From the NCBI GenBank assembly GCA_020621405.1, contig JAHRYN010000001.1:124001-188000 (forward strand): 64,000 bases of DNA, read 5' to 3'. The DNA is from Betaproteobacteria bacterium. Its GTDB lineage: Bacteria; Pseudomonadota; Gammaproteobacteria; Burkholderiales; Rhodocyclaceae. Positions 30,092-39,210 of this stretch are shown in pieces (position 1 is the first letter of the stretch; every line of letters starts with the position of its first letter). A program made the translations under genes and the position numbers. The notes below the pieces were generated by a model that was not told where the DNA came from, did no database searches, and was given only the letters and a program-made list of their open reading frames with translations.

Positions 30092-33000
30092 TCAGTCGTT
30101 GATCAGTTCGCGCCAGGACATCCGGCCGAAACGGTCCGGAAGATTCAGGCGCTCGCGCAGGATACCGAGATCCGAGGTATTGACCAGCACATCCGTACTG
30201 CCTGCAGTCGTCCCGGAACTCCCGGTCGTACTGCCGGAGCCGCCGCCGGTCCCCGTATCGCCACCGGTATTGTCGCTTCCCGAGCCGGAAGACCCCGACG
30301 ACACGTTGGGATCGCTGCGCACCAGGATCGGGCTTGACGGAATCGACGTCAGGCCGATGCCGCTGACGTTGTAGCGGGTCGTCGTATTGTCAGGATTGGT
30401 GACGGCAATCGTTTCACGGTTCAGGAACACGTTGGTGGTCAGCCGTCCGCCGGTGAAGGGATCGATGCTCATCAGCCAGCCGTTGCCGCCCGGGCTGCAC
30501 GGATCGTCCTCAGGCACGGCCGTGGTCGCGAACAGTGCGGTACTGAAGACTTGGGTTCCGTAGAACATCCGTTCGCCATGCGCAGTCCCGGAAGGCGGCA
30601 CCAGATCCAGATACCACCCTTTCTTGATATACGTACCGTGGGCGTCGGTCATCGCCGCGCCACCCGTCGTGTCGCCGGGCGCCGAAATGACGCGGGCGCG
30701 GTTCGGATTGACGTTGGTCGTGCCGGTCAGGAAGGTGTCTGTCTCGAACAGGACCACGCGCTGGGCAAGGTTGGAGCGCCCGGAAACCGGCGATGTCGTG
30801 GCACCGGTCGCATAGTTGTCGTACAGGCCGTACCAGGTTTGCACCGACGTATCCGCCCGGTCGGTTTCGGTCAGGAAGCGGCCGGTACCGAAACTGATCC
30901 AGCGCACGCCGTCGGCCGGGTTCAGCAGCACCTCGACGTTCGACGTGATCGGCTGCGGATTGCCCGAAGCGTCCTTGGCGCGATACAGCGGCAGCGGCGC
31001 GGACGCGGTACCAAACGCCACCTTCCATTCACTCGGCGTCGCGGAACTGAGATCGAATCGCCACAGATTGCCGCGCAGATCACCAGCGTAGGCGAAGTCC
31101 GCGTTGCCGTCGCCGTCATCATCCCAGGGCGTGACGTCCGCCAGACCATTGCTCAGACACGGCGTTTCCCCGGTCGGGCAGTCGCCGGTATCGATCTTGC
31201 GGATCAGTTCGCCGGTGACGGCATCGATCACGAACAGGACGGCATGGTACTGGTCGCTGTTGTAGCCATTGCCCAGCAGCACGGCCCAGCGGCCATTGTT
31301 CATGCGGGCGAATACCGGCTTGCCGATGAACTTGCCAAAGTCGGAATCTGTGAACTCCCACAGCACCTTGCTGGTACCGAAGTTTGCCGGATCGGTCACG
31401 TCGAGCGCATAGACCTGACGGCCGCCGCGGCCCTGCGATCCAACCAGAACTGTCTTCCACGAACCGGTACCGCCGGAGACGCTCTGGAATACGTCACCGA
31501 CGCGCAGTGAACCATCGACGATGAAACGATGCGTGTAGGTCGTGGATGCCAGGTCCCTCATCGACGAGAGCGCCGCGGACGGTACGTAGGCGAACTGTTC
31601 TGCACCGGTGGCCGCGTTGAACGCGTGCATCATGCCGTCGTTTGCGCCGACATACAGCATCTCGGCCCGCGACGCATTGTCGCTGCGGAAGGTCTGATAG
31701 GTTGATGCACCGTCCCAGGCGAAGCGTTCATACGAAAAATTGTCGGGGGCACCGATGAACACCGGCGACGAGTCGACGATATCGCCGAGCAACGAAAGGC
31801 GATTGCGGAAATTGCCGCCCTCGTCCACCTCGCCACTGCGGACGCCTCGCAGATAGTCGAGGATGTTGCTGTCGTTGTTGAGCGCGGTCTTCTGGGCGGA
31901 ACTCAGGTTGTCCCAGAGAAAACTGATGCCGGTCGTGCCGTTGCGCGTGAAGATGTTGCGGCTGGCCGCGGCAGGGATGTGTTCAGAGGCCTTCCACAGA
32001 GGCGTGGTTGACAGGCCTGTGGTGCCCACCGAGTAGGCCCACACGTCGCCGGTCCATATCGCGCTGGTGAATCGGGCCTGAAACACCTTGCTGCCTTCGC
32101 GCAGCTCGGACGACGACACGCCGAGGTTCGAGGCCGAGGCCGTACGCTGCACGATGGAATCGAGCGCGCCCTTCAACCCGGCCGCAAACTCCTCCGAATT
32201 GGTTGCGCTGACGAACTTGCCGCGGCCATTCACCGTCGCATGCCACATGTCGTCCAGTTTGGCGCTGTCCGCAGTACTCGGACTGGGGTCCGGCCACACT
32301 CTCGTACCGGCCTTGAGCGCCGGCAGATCCGTCTCGGGATTGAGCGTTCCCTGCAGACCGAACGACACCCCGAAAGACACCATGTGCTGCCAGTCCGCCG
32401 GATCTTCGTCAGTGATCGGCACCTTGTTGGAGATATCGGTGCGCATGTCGTCCTTGTAATAGAACATTGCGATATCTGCCAGCGTCCATGAGTAAGTGTC
32501 GGCATAGGGGGCGCCCTTGGTGCCGTCGGCGTTGCCGATATTGCCATTGACGCTTTTCACTCCGGGCACCGTGTTTCCCCGGGAGTCGGTCGTATTGTCC
32601 AGCGAGTCGTTGTAGTAGCCATCGGTCGTCATGATCGTGAAGCTCTGACGACAGCCGAGGAAATGGCCTTGTTCGTCTGCCGGGCCCCATGGATCCTGTG
32701 AGCCAGTGGTCGTCCGGTAGTACTCGCCAGCCCTGGCAAGCGCGGTGCGAAGCGGTGTGGAATTGCCGGCTTGCGTTCCGAGCAGGCGGGTGAACCAGTC
32801 GCTCCGGTTGGTACTCGAAAACGTGCCTGAAACCGGAATTTCGAGCTGCGTCACGCCGGCAACGGTCGGGTTCAACGGATGGTAGCCAACACGGTAGTTG
32901 TCGCCCAAAGTCGAAAAAGCCGCGGTCACGCCACTTTTTGCCGCATTGAAACGGGTACGGCTGTAGGTGTACCAGTTGGCGAAATTCTGCTTTTCCTGGT

Positions 33001-33754
33001 CTATCGTTCGCGTGATCCCGCCGGAAAAGGAAAAACTGCTCAGGGCGGTTACCGTGCCGTCACTCAGATCTTTCCTGTCGGCGACACTGCCACGGATCTG
33101 ATACCGGTAATAGCTCGACTTTTCGTACTGCGATCCGGTGCCTTTGTAGACGTAGTAAGTGATCGGCCAGAATGACTGCGGGCAGGTCGTCGTATTCCGG
33201 CCTCGCGAGTCAAGACAGCTGACGGCCACCTTGGGTACAGCGGTAGTGCTGAAGGAAAACGTGGTGCCGGTCGTGGTGATCCATTTGGCGGATACGGTCT
33301 GCTGCGCAGTCAGGTCGCCACCACTCGTCTGCTCGGGCGTCGATTTGGCATTGGTCGGCGACGAATTCGCGTACTGCGTTCCGTCGGCATTGGTCCATCG
33401 CCGGTAGGTGACGCTCGGGTTGTAATACACCCGGTTCAACTGCGCGCTGCGCATCGCCACATTGAGGATGTTGGTGTCGCTGTAATCCGGGAGGGTGGTC
33501 GAACCGCTCGACATGATGATGGAATTCTGAAAACTCCACGTGTCATTGAAGGCATCCGGCAGGCTTTCATAGAGCATCGATCCCGAGTTGTCGAGAATGA
33601 AGATCACGTTCGGTGCCGCCGTGACATTCAGGATCAGCGGATTGTCCGAAATCGACGTCGCCGCGTGCGCCGGGGTGATCACCATCCACAGCGAAAGCAG
33701 CACAGCCAGGCTGCGGCAGGCTCTACTCCGGGCGGAAAAGCGGATTGGGTTCAT
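30092..33754 (-). CDS. pilY1: Type IV pilus tip adhesin PilY1 (second paralogue)
   Basis: Exported protein of 1220 residues with a signal peptide ending near residue 31 (TPAHA). The N-terminal von Willebrand A-like domain has the MIDAS motif DNSGS at residues 55-59. The C-terminal propeller holds a calcium loop DDDGDGNAD near residue 877, at nearly the same place as in the other paralogue. Shared blocks include GSQGRGGRQVYALDVT and GNGYNS. A Gly/Ser/Thr-rich linker near the C-terminus precedes the final GRMSWRELIND. A GGAG Shine-Dalgarno lies eight bases before the ATG. It replaces neither the sequence nor the insertions of the first PilY1, so the two tips may bind different targets. Confidence 0.92.
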   Translation of the reverse strand: MNPIRFSARSRACRSLAVLLSLWMVITPAHAATSISDNPLILNVTAAPNVIFILDNSGSMLYESLPDAFNDTWSFQNSIIMSSGSTTLPDYSDTNILNVAMRSAQLNRVYYNPSVTYRRWTNADGTQYANSSPTNAKSTPEQTSGGDLTAQQTVSAKWITTTGTTFSFSTTAVPKVAVSCLDSRGRNTTTCPQSFWPITYYVYKGTGSQYEKSSYYRYQIRGSVADRKDLSDGTVTALSSFSFSGGITRTIDQEKQNFANWYTYSRTRFNAAKSGVTAAFSTLGDNYRVGYHPLNPTVAGVTQLEIPVSGTFSSTNRSDWFTRLLGTQAGNSTPLRTALARAGEYYRTTTGSQDPWGPADEQGHFLGCRQSFTIMTTDGYYNDSLDNTTDSRGNTVPGVKSVNGNIGNADGTKGAPYADTYSWTLADIAMFYYKDDMRTDISNKVPITDEDPADWQHMVSFGVSFGLQGTLNPETDLPALKAGTRVWPDPSPSTADSAKLDDMWHATVNGRGKFVSATNSEEFAAGLKGALDSIVQRTASASNLGVSSSELREGSKVFQARFTSAIWTGDVWAYSVGTTGLSTTPLWKASEHIPAAASRNIFTRNGTTGISFLWDNLSSAQKTALNNDSNILDYLRGVRSGEVDEGGNFRNRLSLLGDIVDSSPVFIGAPDNFSYERFAWDGASTYQTFRSDNASRAEMLYVGANDGMMHAFNAATGAEQFAYVPSAALSSMRDLASTTYTHRFIVDGSLRVGDVFQSVSGGTGSWKTVLVGSQGRGGRQVYALDVTDPANFGTSKVLWEFTDSDFGKFIGKPVFARMNNGRWAVLLGNGYNSDQYHAVLFVIDAVTGELIRKIDTGDCPTGETPCLSNGLADVTPWDDDGDGNADFAYAGDLRGNLWRFDLSSATPSEWKVAFGTASAPLPLYRAKDASGNPQPITSNVEVLLNPADGVRWISFGTGRFLTETDRADTSVQTWYGLYDNYATGATTSPVSGRSNLAQRVVLFETDTFLTGTTNVNPNRARVISAPGDTTGGAAMTDAHGTYIKKGWYLDLVPPSGTAHGERMFYGTQVFSTALFATTAVPEDDPCSPGGNGWLMSIDPFTGGRLTTNVFLNRETIAVTNPDNTTTRYNVSGIGLTSIPSSPILVRSDPNVSSGSSGSGSDNTGGDTGTGGGSGSTTGSSGTTAGSTDVLVNTSDLGILRERLNLPDRFGRMSWRELIND

Positions 33755-33775
33755 GTCTGGAACTCCGAAGTCTTT

Positions 33776-34345
33776 CTAGGGACGGTAAGTGGTCTGCAGG
33801 GCGACGGCCGGCTTGCCATCCGTCGGCGGCATGCGCGCAGTGATCCGGTAACGCGGCCCCTTGCACGACGTGCTGCCACGGCGGCCACAGCCGGTGCCAT
33901 CCTCGAAATCACCCATGTATTCGATGATGTATTCGGGTCGTGCGTTGCTGCCGCCCAGCTTGGCTTTCATGTCGGAATCGACCGTACCCCACCAGGTCGA
34001 GGCCGGTGCCCATACCGTGGCGCTGTCGTCCCAGCGTTCGATGAAGGTGCTGGTCGAGTCATGGACCGTGCAGCGGCTGCCGCTGTAGGTGGCCGGGCAG
34101 TAGAGGCCGGTCTGCGTACCCATGGCCAGCAGGGTCGAGATCGTGATGCCCGACTCCGCTTCGCGCAGCGCCGACTCGACCGCCTGGAAGGCCAGGCTGC
34201 GGTCATACAGGTTGGCCCCCATCTTTTCCTGCATGCTGGTGCTGCGGATGCTGGCCAGTCCCAGCAAGGTCATCACGATGAGCATCACCAGCGCAACCAG
34301 CAGTGTGGCTCCGCGCTGTTTCAGGAGGTATGCAGGCTGGCTCAT
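33776..34345 (-). CDS. pilX: Minor pilin PilX (second set)
   Basis: Prepilin-like protein of 189 residues: leader LLKQRG, then ATLLVALVMLIVMTLLGLAS without Glu5, then STSMQEKMGANLYDRSLAFQ. It is clearly paralogous to the PilX at 26885-27424. The globular part has cysteines (GLYCPATYSGSRCTVHD, GTGCGRRGSTSCKG) that the first copy has only in part. Its start overlaps the pilW stop by one base. pilY1 follows after 21 bases. Confidence 0.87.
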   Translation of the reverse strand: MSQPAYLLKQRGATLLVALVMLIVMTLLGLASIRSTSMQEKMGANLYDRSLAFQAVESALREAESGITISTLLAMGTQTGLYCPATYSGSRCTVHDSTSTFIERWDDSATVWAPASTWWGTVDSDMKAKLGGSNARPEYIIEYMGDFEDGTGCGRRGSTSCKGPRYRITARMPPTDGKPAVALQTTYRP

Positions 34346-35403
34346 CAGGACACCCGGTTTCTCAGATTCACGACGTGGGTCAGGGTCCGGCTGAGCCTGG
34401 CGCCTGAACTGGCGGTCGAGGTTCCGGCATCCGGCGCGTCTATCGTCAGCGTGATCTCTGCGCCGGTCACCTGACTCCAGTCAGTCACGCTGCCCGCGGC
34501 AACGTAAGCACCGCTCACCATGTAGCGGATCTGCATGTCGCGGACACCTTCGACGATTTCCTCCACCACCGGCTGCGCGCTTCCGGTAGATGTCCTCTCG
34601 ATGCCGACCCGATAGAGCGACGTCGGACTGTTCGTATTGCCCGACCTGCCGTTGTAGCCGATATACCAGGCCGCAGCTTCCAGTCGCATCAGCTGCGCAC
34701 CGGGCGGGAAAACCTTGCGCGACCCGATTCCACCGTCGCACACCAGCGGTGTGCGAAAGGCAAGACCGCTGGAACAGTTGCCTGGCGTCTTGCCCCCCAC
34801 GACATCATGCTCGATCGCATGCGTGGTGGTGTCGACACCACTGACCTGGAAGATGCTGGTGTCTTCGAAATCGCAGACGAGCACCAGGTCGCCGGCGGCG
34901 ATGCTGTGCGATTGTTCGACGACCAGCCCGTGCGCCGGCACAGTCAGGCCGTCAAGATCAGCCGCGGCAGCGGATGCGTTGTGCGTGCGCACGACGAGGG
35001 CCGAGGTTCCTGCATGCATCACTTCGACCAGATCCGTACCCGACACGCGCTGCATCGCACCGGTACCTATCGTCGCCGCCAGCGACGCCGTCGCGTTGTC
35101 GAAACCGCGGATCCCGCCCGTCCAGTCCGACCACCAGTTGGTCGTCGGACTGGCCAGCAGATTGAGTACGCGCCGGCCGCCGTTGCAGGCATTGACGCCC
35201 GATGCGCGGAGATCACGCGACATGATCTCGAACGCCACCCGGGTGGATTCCTGTATGCGGGAAAGCGCTTCGGTGGAACGGTAGGCCTGCCGATTGCTGA
35301 TGACCATGGCGATCGCGCCGACCGAAATGATCAGGCCTATCGCCAGCGTGATCAGTACCTCGACCAGCGACACGCCGCGCTGCGCATGTTGTTGCGTCTT
35401 CAT
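34345..35403 (-). CDS. pilW: Minor pilin PilW (second set)
   Basis: Prepilin of 352 residues using the ATG at 35403. The leader MKTQQHAQRG is followed by VSLVEVLITLAIGLIISVGA with Glu5. The SNRQAYRSTEALSRIQESTR block matches PilW of the first set. Cysteines recur at similar places (NACNGG, LVCDFED, GNCSSG). The longer frame upstream overlaps pilV and has no prepilin leader, so it was rejected. The start overlaps the pilV stop by four bases. Confidence 0.87.
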   Translation of the reverse strand: MKTQQHAQRGVSLVEVLITLAIGLIISVGAIAMVISNRQAYRSTEALSRIQESTRVAFEIMSRDLRASGVNACNGGRRVLNLLASPTTNWWSDWTGGIRGFDNATASLAATIGTGAMQRVSGTDLVEVMHAGTSALVVRTHNASAAAADLDGLTVPAHGLVVEQSHSIAAGDLVLVCDFEDTSIFQVSGVDTTTHAIEHDVVGGKTPGNCSSGLAFRTPLVCDGGIGSRKVFPPGAQLMRLEAAAWYIGYNGRSGNTNSPTSLYRVGIERTSTGSAQPVVEEIVEGVRDMQIRYMVSGAYVAAGSVTDWSQVTGAEITLTIDAPDAGTSTASSGARLSRTLTHVVNLRNRVS

Positions 35404-35864
35404 ATGCGGACATCCACTTGGAAGGTGTGCTGCGTCGAACCCGACTGCACTCGGCTGTCGTCCCAGCGCACGGTGATCGTGCATGCGACCGGCGTTCCGC
35501 TGCAGCTGATGGCGCCGCATGCATCTGTACCCAGACTCTGCGAAAGTTCGCCGAGCCAGCCGCGGATATCCGTCGACACCGTATCGCTGCCTGTCGGCGA
35601 AGCGCACCCGGACGACGGGAAATCACGGTTGTAGCTGCCGGCGCGCGCGGCGTCATGGTTGCTTCGCATGCGGTCGGCAATCGACGACGTGGCGATCACC
35701 GCCGCATTGCGCTCGAACGCGCTCTGGTTCGCCTTCATCGCCATCGTCTGCATGCCGGCAATGCCGAGCATGCCGAAAGCGAGCACGAACAGCGCAACCA
35801 TCACCTCGATCAGAGAAACTCCCGACTCCGCACGCATCAATGGCATTTCATTCATCCGCCTCAT
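35400..35864 (-). CDS. pilV: Minor pilin PilV (second set)
   Basis: Prepilin of about 154 residues. The leader MRRMNEMPLMRAESG precedes VSLIEVMVALFVLAFGMLG with Glu5, then AGMQTMAMKANQSAFERNAA. The ATG at 35864 overlaps the fimT stop by four bases and gives a 15-residue leader; ATGs at 35855, 35846 and 35837 are shorter options. C-terminal cysteines (DACGAISCSG, ACTITVRWDD) correspond to those in the first PilV. Confidence 0.86.
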   Translation of the reverse strand: MRRMNEMPLMRAESGVSLIEVMVALFVLAFGMLGIAGMQTMAMKANQSAFERNAAVIATSSIADRMRSNHDAARAGSYNRDFPSSGCASPTGSDTVSTDIRGWLGELSQSLGTDACGAISCSGTPVACTITVRWDDSRVQSGSTQHTFQVDVRI

Positions 35865-36472
35865 GATCCATTCCCGCAACTGGCATCGGTTGCCCGCGAC
35901 ACCGACATCCGGCTGCCCGAAGCCAGCGCCACCACCCGCACGTTCTCGCCAGTGATGGCGCCACTGTTGTCGCACACCCTGATCTGCGCCGCCTGAAGCG
36001 CCAGCGAGCCGGCGCCGCGCGCCATGCCGTCCGGCCGGAACACGATGCGGTTGCCCGCCGTGGCCAGGGTACTGTCGGACACGACACGGATAGAACTGCC
36101 GCTGATCGCCTGCACGCGCACGACCCGTTCGGTTCCGTTCAGGTCGCCACTGGAATCGTCATCAACGAACACGCCCCAGGCCTGCCACGGGTTGCTGTCG
36201 GCTGTGGTCACGCAGGCAGTTCCGGCAGAAAAGGTCACCGCGCCGTCGCTGGCTGCCGCCCGGCACAGCACTACCCGCCGCTGAATCCTGACCGACTCCG
36301 AACGTGCCAGATTCAGCCCCGCCAGCAATTCGTTCGATTCGGCGGTGAGCCGGTTCGACGCGATGAAGGCCTGGAATGCCGGAAAGGCGACCGCCGACAG
36401 GATTGCCATGATCAGCACCACGATCATCATCTCGATGAGCGTGAAGCCGGCGGTGGATGGGCGTTGGATCAT
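35861..36472 (-). CDS. fimT: Minor pilin FimT/GspH-like (second set), first gene of the pilin operon
   Basis: Prepilin of 203 residues: leader MIQRPSTAG followed by FTLIEMMIVVLIMAILSAVA. The GspH/FimT region contains LAGLNLARSESVRIQRRVVL and NRIVFRPDGMARGAG. It is the most upstream gene of the minus-strand run that ends at 23032, so the operon promoter should lie in 36473-36688. That spacer holds a CRP/Vfr-like palindrome. No good Shine-Dalgarno is visible before the ATG. Confidence 0.86.
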   Translation of the reverse strand: MIQRPSTAGFTLIEMMIVVLIMAILSAVAFPAFQAFIASNRLTAESNELLAGLNLARSESVRIQRRVVLCRAAASDGAVTFSAGTACVTTADSNPWQAWGVFVDDDSSGDLNGTERVVRVQAISGSSIRVVSDSTLATAGNRIVFRPDGMARGAGSLALQAAQIRVCDNSGAITGENVRVVALASGSRMSVSRATDASCGNGS

Positions 36473-36593
36473 GTCTGTGGTCGACGGTGAATGGAGTTCT
36501 GAGTTGAACTTACGACATACCGGCCAGCCGGCGCGAGCGGTCGATGACGAACGGCAGGAAGCGCCGCACGAACGGCGCGGCACCGGCGTTTGA

Positions 36594-36609
36594 CGTGAAA
36601 TACGTCACG
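36594..36609. promoter_or_regulatory. CRP/Vfr-like palindromic operator
   Basis: CGTGAAATACGTCACG contains GTGA-N6-TCAC, the core of the CRP/Vfr consensus TGTGAN6TCACA, and is embedded in a longer inverted repeat TGACGT-N5-ACGTCA (36591-36607). It sits between the divergent pilin operon (start 36472) and the DUF3422-like gene (start 36689). Vfr controls type IV pili in Pseudomonas; applying that here is inference. Confidence 0.45.
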
Positions 36610-36688
36610 CGTCCGCTCCACCTCCCCTGATCCGCGTCCGGTGCTGCACAATCCCCATTTCGACCAGACGTTGCTGGAGCCCGCCCAC

Positions 36689-38014
36689 ATGCCCGTTCAC
36701 GACAATCCGGCGCGTCCCCTGAAGTCGCTGTCCGAACACCCGCTGCGCTACAAGCTCAACAACGAGGTCCATGCGCGGCCGCCGGTGTCGCTGGCGCATC
36801 CGCAGCGCGTGTCCTATCTGGCGCTGATGCACGAGGGTACAACCGAATCGGAGGAGCTGCAGCATCTGCGGTCGCTGGCCGACGCCTTCGCCACGCCGCT
36901 GCCCGAAGCCGATGGCGGCCATCTGCAGCTCGACGTCGGCGCCTTCCGCCTGAAGTGGGAACGGCACAACGAATTTTCGAGCTACACATTCTTCTGCTCG
37001 CCGCGGCCGGACGAAGTCGATGCACGCAACGGCGCATTGCCCCGGGTGCCTGCGGGATGGATGGACGGCCTGCCGGGATCGGTCATGGTATCCACCCACA
37101 TCGAGCTGCAATCGACTGCCGAACTTGCGCCCAAGACGGTCATGGATTCGCTGGTGTCGGACGGCCGTCAGGGCGTCGCCTCGCAGGTGGCCGACGGTGC
37201 GGCCTGGGTATTCACGGATTTCATGCTGACCGACGGCTGGTCACGCTACCTGGTGCTCGATGAACGGCTGACGCAGCGCCAGGCCGGCCGCACGGTGCAG
37301 CGCCTGCTGGAAATCGAGACCTACCGCGTCATGGCCCTGCTCGCCTTTCCGGTGGCAAAGGACGTCGGCCGCCTGCTCGGGCGCGCCGAGGGCGAGCTGG
37401 CCGACCTGATGGACGGCATGGGCAACGCGGCAACACCGGAAGACGAGCGCAGCGTGCTGTCTCACCTGACCCGGCTCGCAGCCGAAATCGAGCGCTCGGT
37501 CGCGCGCACCACCTTCCGCTTCGGCGCCGCCCGCGCCTACTACCAGCTGGTGCATAGCCGCATCGCCGAACTGCGCGAGCAGCGTGTCGGCAGCTTCCCG
37601 ACCATAGGCGAATTCATGGACCGCCGGCTGACGCCCGCGATCAGCACCTGTGAAGCCATCTCCCGCCGGCAGGAGGAACTGTCCGGCCGCGTCGCCCGCA
37701 ACTCGCAGCTGCTGCGCACGCGCGTCGACATCGAACTGGAGCGGCAGAACCAGGAGCTGCTGGTACAGATGAACCGGCGCGCTCGCCTGCAGCTGCGCCT
37801 GCAGGAGACGGTCGAGGGCCTGTCCATCGTCGCGATCACCTACTACGCGTCGCAGCTGGTGCAATACCTCGCCAAGGGCATGAAGGACCTGCTTCCGGTC
37901 AGCCCCGAGACCATCACGGCCATCTCGATCCCCCTGATCGCCGGACTCGCGGCGCTCGGCCTGCGGCGCATGCGGCACAAACTGGCTGCGGAAGAAGGCG
38001 CGCACGGGCCATGA
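36689..38014 (+). CDS. DUF3422-like membrane-anchored protein
   Basis: Protein of 441 residues that I recognise as similar to DUF3422, found in proteobacteria and without known function. The N-terminal motif LNNEVHARPPVSLAHPQRVS is characteristic. A middle helical section rich in Glu and Arg (about 230-370) suggests coiled coil. Two hydrophobic stretches near the C-terminus (SIVAITYYASQLVQYLAKGM and ITAISIPLIAGLAALGL) look like membrane helices. A GGAG lies nine bases before the ATG at 36689; a GTG at 36641 is a poorer start. Its stop overlaps the GNAT gene start by four bases. Confidence 0.72.
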   Translation: MPVHDNPARPLKSLSEHPLRYKLNNEVHARPPVSLAHPQRVSYLALMHEGTTESEELQHLRSLADAFATPLPEADGGHLQLDVGAFRLKWERHNEFSSYTFFCSPRPDEVDARNGALPRVPAGWMDGLPGSVMVSTHIELQSTAELAPKTVMDSLVSDGRQGVASQVADGAAWVFTDFMLTDGWSRYLVLDERLTQRQAGRTVQRLLEIETYRVMALLAFPVAKDVGRLLGRAEGELADLMDGMGNAATPEDERSVLSHLTRLAAEIERSVARTTFRFGAARAYYQLVHSRIAELREQRVGSFPTIGEFMDRRLTPAISTCEAISRRQEELSGRVARNSQLLRTRVDIELERQNQELLVQMNRRARLQLRLQETVEGLSIVAITYYASQLVQYLAKGMKDLLPVSPETITAISIPLIAGLAALGLRRMRHKLAAEEGAHGP

Positions 38015-38460
38015 CGCCGATCCGGCTGGCGGTCGAGGGCGACATCTCGCAGCTGTGCGGGTTGCTGGCCGAGCTGTTCGCGCAGGAAGCCGAATTCAGC
38101 CCCGACGCCGCCGTACAGGCGCGCGGGCTCCGGGCCATCATCGCCTCAGCCGACACGGGCTCGATCCTGGTCGCCGAAGAACACGGTCGCATCATCGGCA
38201 TGGTCAGCCTGCTCTATCTGACCAGCACCGCGCTGGGCAGCCGCGTCGCACTGCTGGAGGACATGGTGGTGGTGGCCGGTCACCGCGGCGTCGGTCACGG
38301 CGACCGCCTGCTCGATGCCGCGATCGATCACGCGCGCGCCGTCGGTTGCCGACGCGTCACCCTGCTGACCGATGGCGGAAACGCCGATGCCCAGCGCTTC
38401 TACATGCGGCACGGCTTTGCGCGATCGGGCATGTTGCCGATGCGGCTGCTGCTCGATTGA
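38011..38460 (+). CDS. GNAT-family N-acetyltransferase
   Basis: Acetyltransferase of 149 residues with a standard GNAT core: strand LLEDMVVVAGHRGVGHGDRL containing the acetyl-CoA pyrophosphate loop (about residue 88-100), and the C-terminal ADAQRFYMRHGFARSG. The substrate cannot be told. It is translationally coupled to the DUF3422-like gene upstream, suggesting shared expression. A 129-base spacer separates it from the ECF sigma gene. Confidence 0.8.
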   Translation: MTPIRLAVEGDISQLCGLLAELFAQEAEFSPDAAVQARGLRAIIASADTGSILVAEEHGRIIGMVSLLYLTSTALGSRVALLEDMVVVAGHRGVGHGDRLLDAAIDHARAVGCRRVTLLTDGGNADAQRFYMRHGFARSGMLPMRLLLD

Positions 38461-38589
38461 GCGGCAATGCATCCGGCGCGCCCTTGTCCGCGTAGTGCGT
38501 CTGAAAGCGTGTCCGGGAGATGTCACGGTGCGGCAGATCACGCCGGACCGGATGCTACCGCGCGCCCTCTCACAACCACCTTCTCTCCG

Positions 38590-39210
38590 ATGAATCAGAC
38601 GTCCTCCGATAGCGCAGCGAGCGTATCCGCCCGGCAGGAGGAGGCTTTGTTGCGCGGATTCATTGCCGGCATGGGCGCCGGCGACGAGTCCGCTCTGGGA
38701 GGGCTGTACGATGCAACGGTACGCCGTGTCTTCGGGCTGGCGCTGCGCATCACGTGCAATCCTCAGATGGCCGAAGAGGTGGCCGAAGAGGTTTTCTGGC
38801 AGGCCTGGCGGCAGGCGCTGCGCTTCGATGCAACGAGAGGCAATGCCATGGCCTGGCTGCTGACCATGACCCGCAGCCGCGCGCTCGACGCACTGCGCCG
38901 CACCGACGATGCCGACCTGCATCCGGAACCGGAAACCCTGATGCAGCTGGAAGCGGCCTGCGAGGGCGACCCGCAGAACCTGCTCGACGCCCTGCAGCGC
39001 AATCAGGCGCTCCACGCGGCGCTGGAAACGCTCGATGCCTTGCCGCGGCAATTGCTGTCACTGGCCTTCTTCCGCGGACTGACGCACGAAGAAATCGCGT
39101 CGCAGTCGGCCTTGCCGCTGGGTACCGTCAAATCCCACATCCGGCGCGCGCTGCAGGCACTGGGCACCGCACTGCCACCGGACATGGGCACGCTGGACAT
39201 GCAGTCATGA
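38590..39210 (+). CDS. ECF-type RNA polymerase sigma factor
   Basis: Sigma factor of about 206 residues with region 2 (about 20-95, including VRRVFGLALRITCNPQMAEE and FWQAWRQALRFDATRGNAMA) and region 4 (about 140-195, with LPRQLLSLAFFRGLTHEEIA and LPLGTVKSHIRRALQAL as the helix-turn-helix). Region 3 is missing, as in ECF factors. It resembles the RpoE group paired with ChrR-type cupin anti-sigma factors. The next gene, overlapping by four bases (ATGA), encodes a cupin protein. No clear ECF autoregulatory promoter is seen in 38461-38589. Confidence 0.9.
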   Translation: MNQTSSDSAASVSARQEEALLRGFIAGMGAGDESALGGLYDATVRRVFGLALRITCNPQMAEEVAEEVFWQAWRQALRFDATRGNAMAWLLTMTRSRALDALRRTDDADLHPEPETLMQLEAACEGDPQNLLDALQRNQALHAALETLDALPRQLLSLAFFRGLTHEEIASQSALPLGTVKSHIRRALQALGTALPPDMGTLDMQS

